From Arthrobacter sp. B1805 (GTDB taxonomy: Bacteria; Actinomycetota; Actinomycetes; Actinomycetales; Micrococcaceae), in assembly GCF_002929745.1 (NCBI RefSeq), contig NZ_PJIQ01000003.1:1-64000 (forward strand): 64,000 nt of DNA. The letters run 5' to 3'. The position numbers and the translations under genes were made by a program. The notes below the pieces were generated by a model that saw only the letters and a list, made by a program, of their open reading frames with translations, made no database searches and was not told where the DNA came from. Every line of letters starts with the position of its first letter. Within the stretch, counting starts at the first letter, position 1. Positions 61,463-64,000 of this stretch are shown piece after piece.

Positions 61463-63265
61463 TCACCCGATTCGCGACGCATGTATGAAACCGGCGTCAT
61501 CGGCGTGCAGCTTTCCGCTTTCCTGTGCGTCCCGCACTGCCTCATTCAGCCGCTCGTTTATGCCGGCGGTAACCCGCATGCCGCCGAAGACCCGAATCGC
61601 TCTGCCCTTGAGGTCCTCCAACTCGATGCCGTGCGCCTCACGGCAGACAGCCACCATGGCATTCGCGATCTCCACCTTGCTGACATGGTCGATCTTGCGG
61701 TCGACCTCGGGCCCGTTTTCGCGATAACCACGCCATGTGTCGGAGTAGAGCCTAACAGACCACACGAAGGAATCGCTATCAATGGGATTCCTCTCCTGAT
61801 CGATCAACCGTATGACCGCTGCGGCGCGCTGAGTGTTGACTTTATTCAATGAGAAGGCGGCGCATGCCAGTTTCGCCAGACGAACGGTATGGATCGGGCC
61901 TTCCGCGTCAATGATCTGCATCAGGACAGCCGCAACCAGCGCCCTCGACCGTGCCGACGACGAAAGGGTATCGAGCACCTCGATCCCGCCGAGCACCCTA
62001 GGCATCCATGGCTGGTAGATGCTGGCATTGGTGGTGCCCGTTGCGGCGGTGGTGTCCGTTGCCACCGCCTGCCCAGGGCGAACCGGTTCGAAGTCCTTCA
62101 CGCGATCGCTCGCCTGTTCAATCTCCGAAACGGGCAGATGGACATTGGACAGTGGAGCAGTGGGTCCTTCTTGTTGGGGTACGCCCAACTGGGCGTCGGT
62201 TCCCTGAGCAGCCGGATCACCGTCAGGCTCCTCGGACGCAATTTCGGACCCGTCAGCGATGCCCTGCTGTGCAGACGCCATCGCGGCACGAAGGCGCTCA
62301 ATCACCGCAGCGGAACCGACCAGCCATTCCGGGAGCCAGACCCGTTCCACGGCCGGCCAGCGGAGCATCCGTGACAGGACATCGGAAGGCAGTCCGTCCC
62401 GGTCCCCCACAGTTGCACGGGCAGCCCATGCTGGCGAATCCAGCAACACTGCCATCAGCGGCCGCTCCGGCTCGTCCGCGGTCGCGACGCTGATGTCCAC
62501 CTTGAAGTCCGACAGACCGACGTCCGTGGTGACAGCAAATCCCTGCTCACGGAGCGCCGTGGCGATCTGCTCTCGGTGGCGGTCGATTGCAGGCTTTCGG
62601 CGTCCATCGAACGGCAGTGCACTTGGCCCGTGAGCCGCGATCTCCAGGTAGCTTCGGAGGTGCTTGACCCCGACAGACGACGTCTCCTCCGCTCGGAGGT
62701 CGGCCGGATCGAAACTGGAGAACACGATCACCTGGCGCCGGGCACGGGTGACGGCGACATTGAGTCGACGCTCCCCGCCGCTACGGTTCAGCGGACCGAA
62801 GTTCAGCGGGAGGTACCCACGGTCATTCTTGCTGAACCCCGTGGAGAACAGGATGGTGTCCCGCTCGTCGCCCTGCACGTTCTCGAGGTTCTTCACGAAC
62901 AGACCATCGGCGACGTCGAGCGCGTCAGCGATGCGCGAATCCTCCGAATCACGAAGGAGCGCCTCGATGTAGGCCCGCTGCTGCAGCTTGAACGTGACGA
63001 CCCCGATAGACGGCGCTACGGCGGGCGAGGCGTCGAAGCGGCGCTTGATCTCCTCGACCACCGCGACGGCCTCAACGGGGTTGGTCCGCAGGAGTTTCCC
63101 CACCCCTGATCGGTGAAAACGGCCATCCACCCGGACAAGGTTGATGCCGTACCCTCCAGGGCCTGCACTGGCCGGTCCGTGGACCGGCGCCGGGAAGGAG
63201 GACAGCTTGTTGTCGTAGTACTGCTGATTACTGAACGCGATGAGCGATTCGTCCTGACGTCGCTC
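61463..63265 (-). pseudogene. 5'-truncated DUF4011/DUF3320-type helicase-nuclease remnant
   Basis: The open frame begins after a TGA at 63266-63268 with no start codon, and at once reads DESLIAFSNQQYYDNKL, an internal motif of the AAA_12 helicase half. Next come GVVTFKLQQRAYIEALL, LENVQGDERDTILFS and RRLNVAVTRARRQVIVFSS (SF1 motifs V and VI). A Vsr/MTES_1575-like nuclease-fold segment follows (LREQGFAVTTDVGLSDFKVDI, WPAVERVWLPEWL). A DUF3320-like C-terminus (LVAAVLMQIIDAEGPIHTVRLAKLA) ends it. Intact family members are about 1300-2000 residues, with DUF4011 and Walker A/B N-terminal; over half the protein is missing. The gene is therefore a remnant, though a 555-residue product could start at GTG 63130. 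Confidence 0.85.
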
Positions 63266-63268
63266 TCA

Positions 63269-64000
63269 GCTGCCCCCAGGTAACAGTGGGTAAAATCATT
63301 GCGCTCCTCAATCAGCCTTTGTATAAATTTTTAGCCTTCTCGCTATTTCCTACACCCAAAATAAGCGAGCCCGCATCGGCATACAGCCTCTTCATCTCGC
63401 CAAGAGGAGTTACGCGATGCCCAGAAGCGGCTCATCAGGATGTGTATCGTTCCAGCGACAATTCGATGTTGCCCAACTTGTTCCTCACCCTCATACAAAT
63501 GAACAATTCTCACGACGACGCAGTCTGCGATGCGGTCCGTCACTGCGCATCTTCAAAGGAAGCCTTACCGTGTTCCCTCAGTCGTTCCAGTTTAGGACTC
63601 TCAGCTCGGACGAGTCCTGCCGATTGTCCTCTCCCTCAATGTATAAACATCGAGACGCGCGGCTTCGATGACGCTCAATATGGTCGTCACACTAAGGCTT
63701 GTACTTAGGCGTCTGCGTCATCACTGGGGCCTTCTCCTCGCCGGTGTGAACACAAGACAGCGGACTTACGCCACATCCCGCCGTTTCCTCGAACTTCCCG
63801 AGGTTGTCCACGCGCGCCGCGCATCAACATTCGGCTGCCCCTACGGACTGACCGAGGCTGGGAAGCCGCTTTGACCACCTCTCCGAGGTGGCCCTCAATC
63901 CGCAGGCCATAGCGCCACCATGAGCTGGCAGCGCGGGGCGGGGACCCCACCCTGCTTCCACCTCAACATCCAGCCGACCGCCCAGCGGTACATCGACGCT
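63269..64000. other. AT-richer, gene-poor right edge
   Basis: No gene can be supported. The stretch 63286-63400 is markedly AT-rich (TATAAATTTTTAGCC). No continuation of the helicase in any frame and no transposase motif or inverted terminal repeat was seen. An ATG at 63920 opens 27 codons to the window edge, too short to judge. Confidence 0.4.

Noticed and set aside
63286-63708. 140-residue frame in the AT-rich edge
   Set aside because: Composition is irregular with no motif; probable chance frame in decayed DNA.
63920-64000. ATG opening 27 codons to the window edge (MSWQRGAGTPP...)
   Set aside because: Too short, no ribosome site visible; needs the adjoining sequence.
1-64000. CRISPR arrays, rRNA, tRNA, complete insertion sequences
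   Set aside because: No regularly spaced repeats, no rRNA blocks, no convincing tRNA cloverleaf and no transposase with inverted ends were recognised by eye. A tRNAscan or IS search would be decisive.

Overview
The window is a GC-rich bacterial chromosome segment, most like a Micrococcaceae actinobacterium (Arthrobacter-like). The grounds are strong third-position GC, frequent GTG/TTG starts, TANNNT -10 boxes placed 7 bases before leaderless starts, Gram-positive lipoboxes instead of outer-membrane proteins, a DtxR/IdeR-type iron box, and actinobacterial families (excalibur domains, CE1758/CE1759-type flavin pair, GlsB-like and PGPGW membrane proteins). The genus call is inference. No rRNA, tRNA, CRISPR array, complete insertion sequence or replication origin was recognised.

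1-6800 is a copper and stress region: the tail of a P-type metal ATPase, a DUF305 lipoprotein, an Asp-box lipoprotein, a small unknown protein, an MFS exporter beside an XRE-TPR regulator, an 18-cysteine copper-storage-like protein and two small membrane proteins. 6999-10051 encodes a LolA/RseB-like secreted protein with an ABC-2 transporter. 10107-16616 is an iron operon: a DtxR-type box, then binding protein, permease and ATPase, with every junction overlapping by 4 bp, ending in an unusual 840-residue adenylation-carrier-membrane acyltransferase fusion.

16677-33322 is mostly metabolic: a DinB-like protein, a GH3 beta-glucosidase with MFS transporter and divergent leaderless TetR, two tandem NERD-type nuclease-fold proteins, an M20 peptidase-amidase pair, an FMN reductase with its luciferase-like monooxygenase, a GH13 alpha-glucosidase preceded by a possible leaderless leader ORF, and a hydrolase/WYL regulator/nitronate monooxygenase group. 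33323-36908 is a lower-GC insertion-like segment. It starts with a decayed 3' end of a second GH13 gene and carries a DUF262-DUF1524 (GmrSD-like) gene and a membrane-anchored unknown.

37041-53677 is dominated by exported proteins: a secreted propeller-like protein, a TM2-Ltp protein, an amidohydrolase/PaiB pair, an atypical aldo-keto reductase, a PQQ-type sugar dehydrogenase lipoprotein, then a cluster of extracellular nucleases and excalibur proteins around a class F-like sortase, followed by a peptidase-like protein, a DUF4839 protein, a START-like protein, a hydrolase and a trypsin-like lipoprotein.

53859-63265 looks like a defence island: a PLD-helicase-DUF3427 protein divergent from a NERD-UvrD helicase, a two-gene unit of a PD-(D/E)XK nuclease and a DUF6308-like protein, a zinc-ribbon protein, and the 5'-truncated remnant of a DUF4011/DUF3320-type helicase-nuclease. 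Beyond 63266 the sequence is AT-richer and no gene could be supported.
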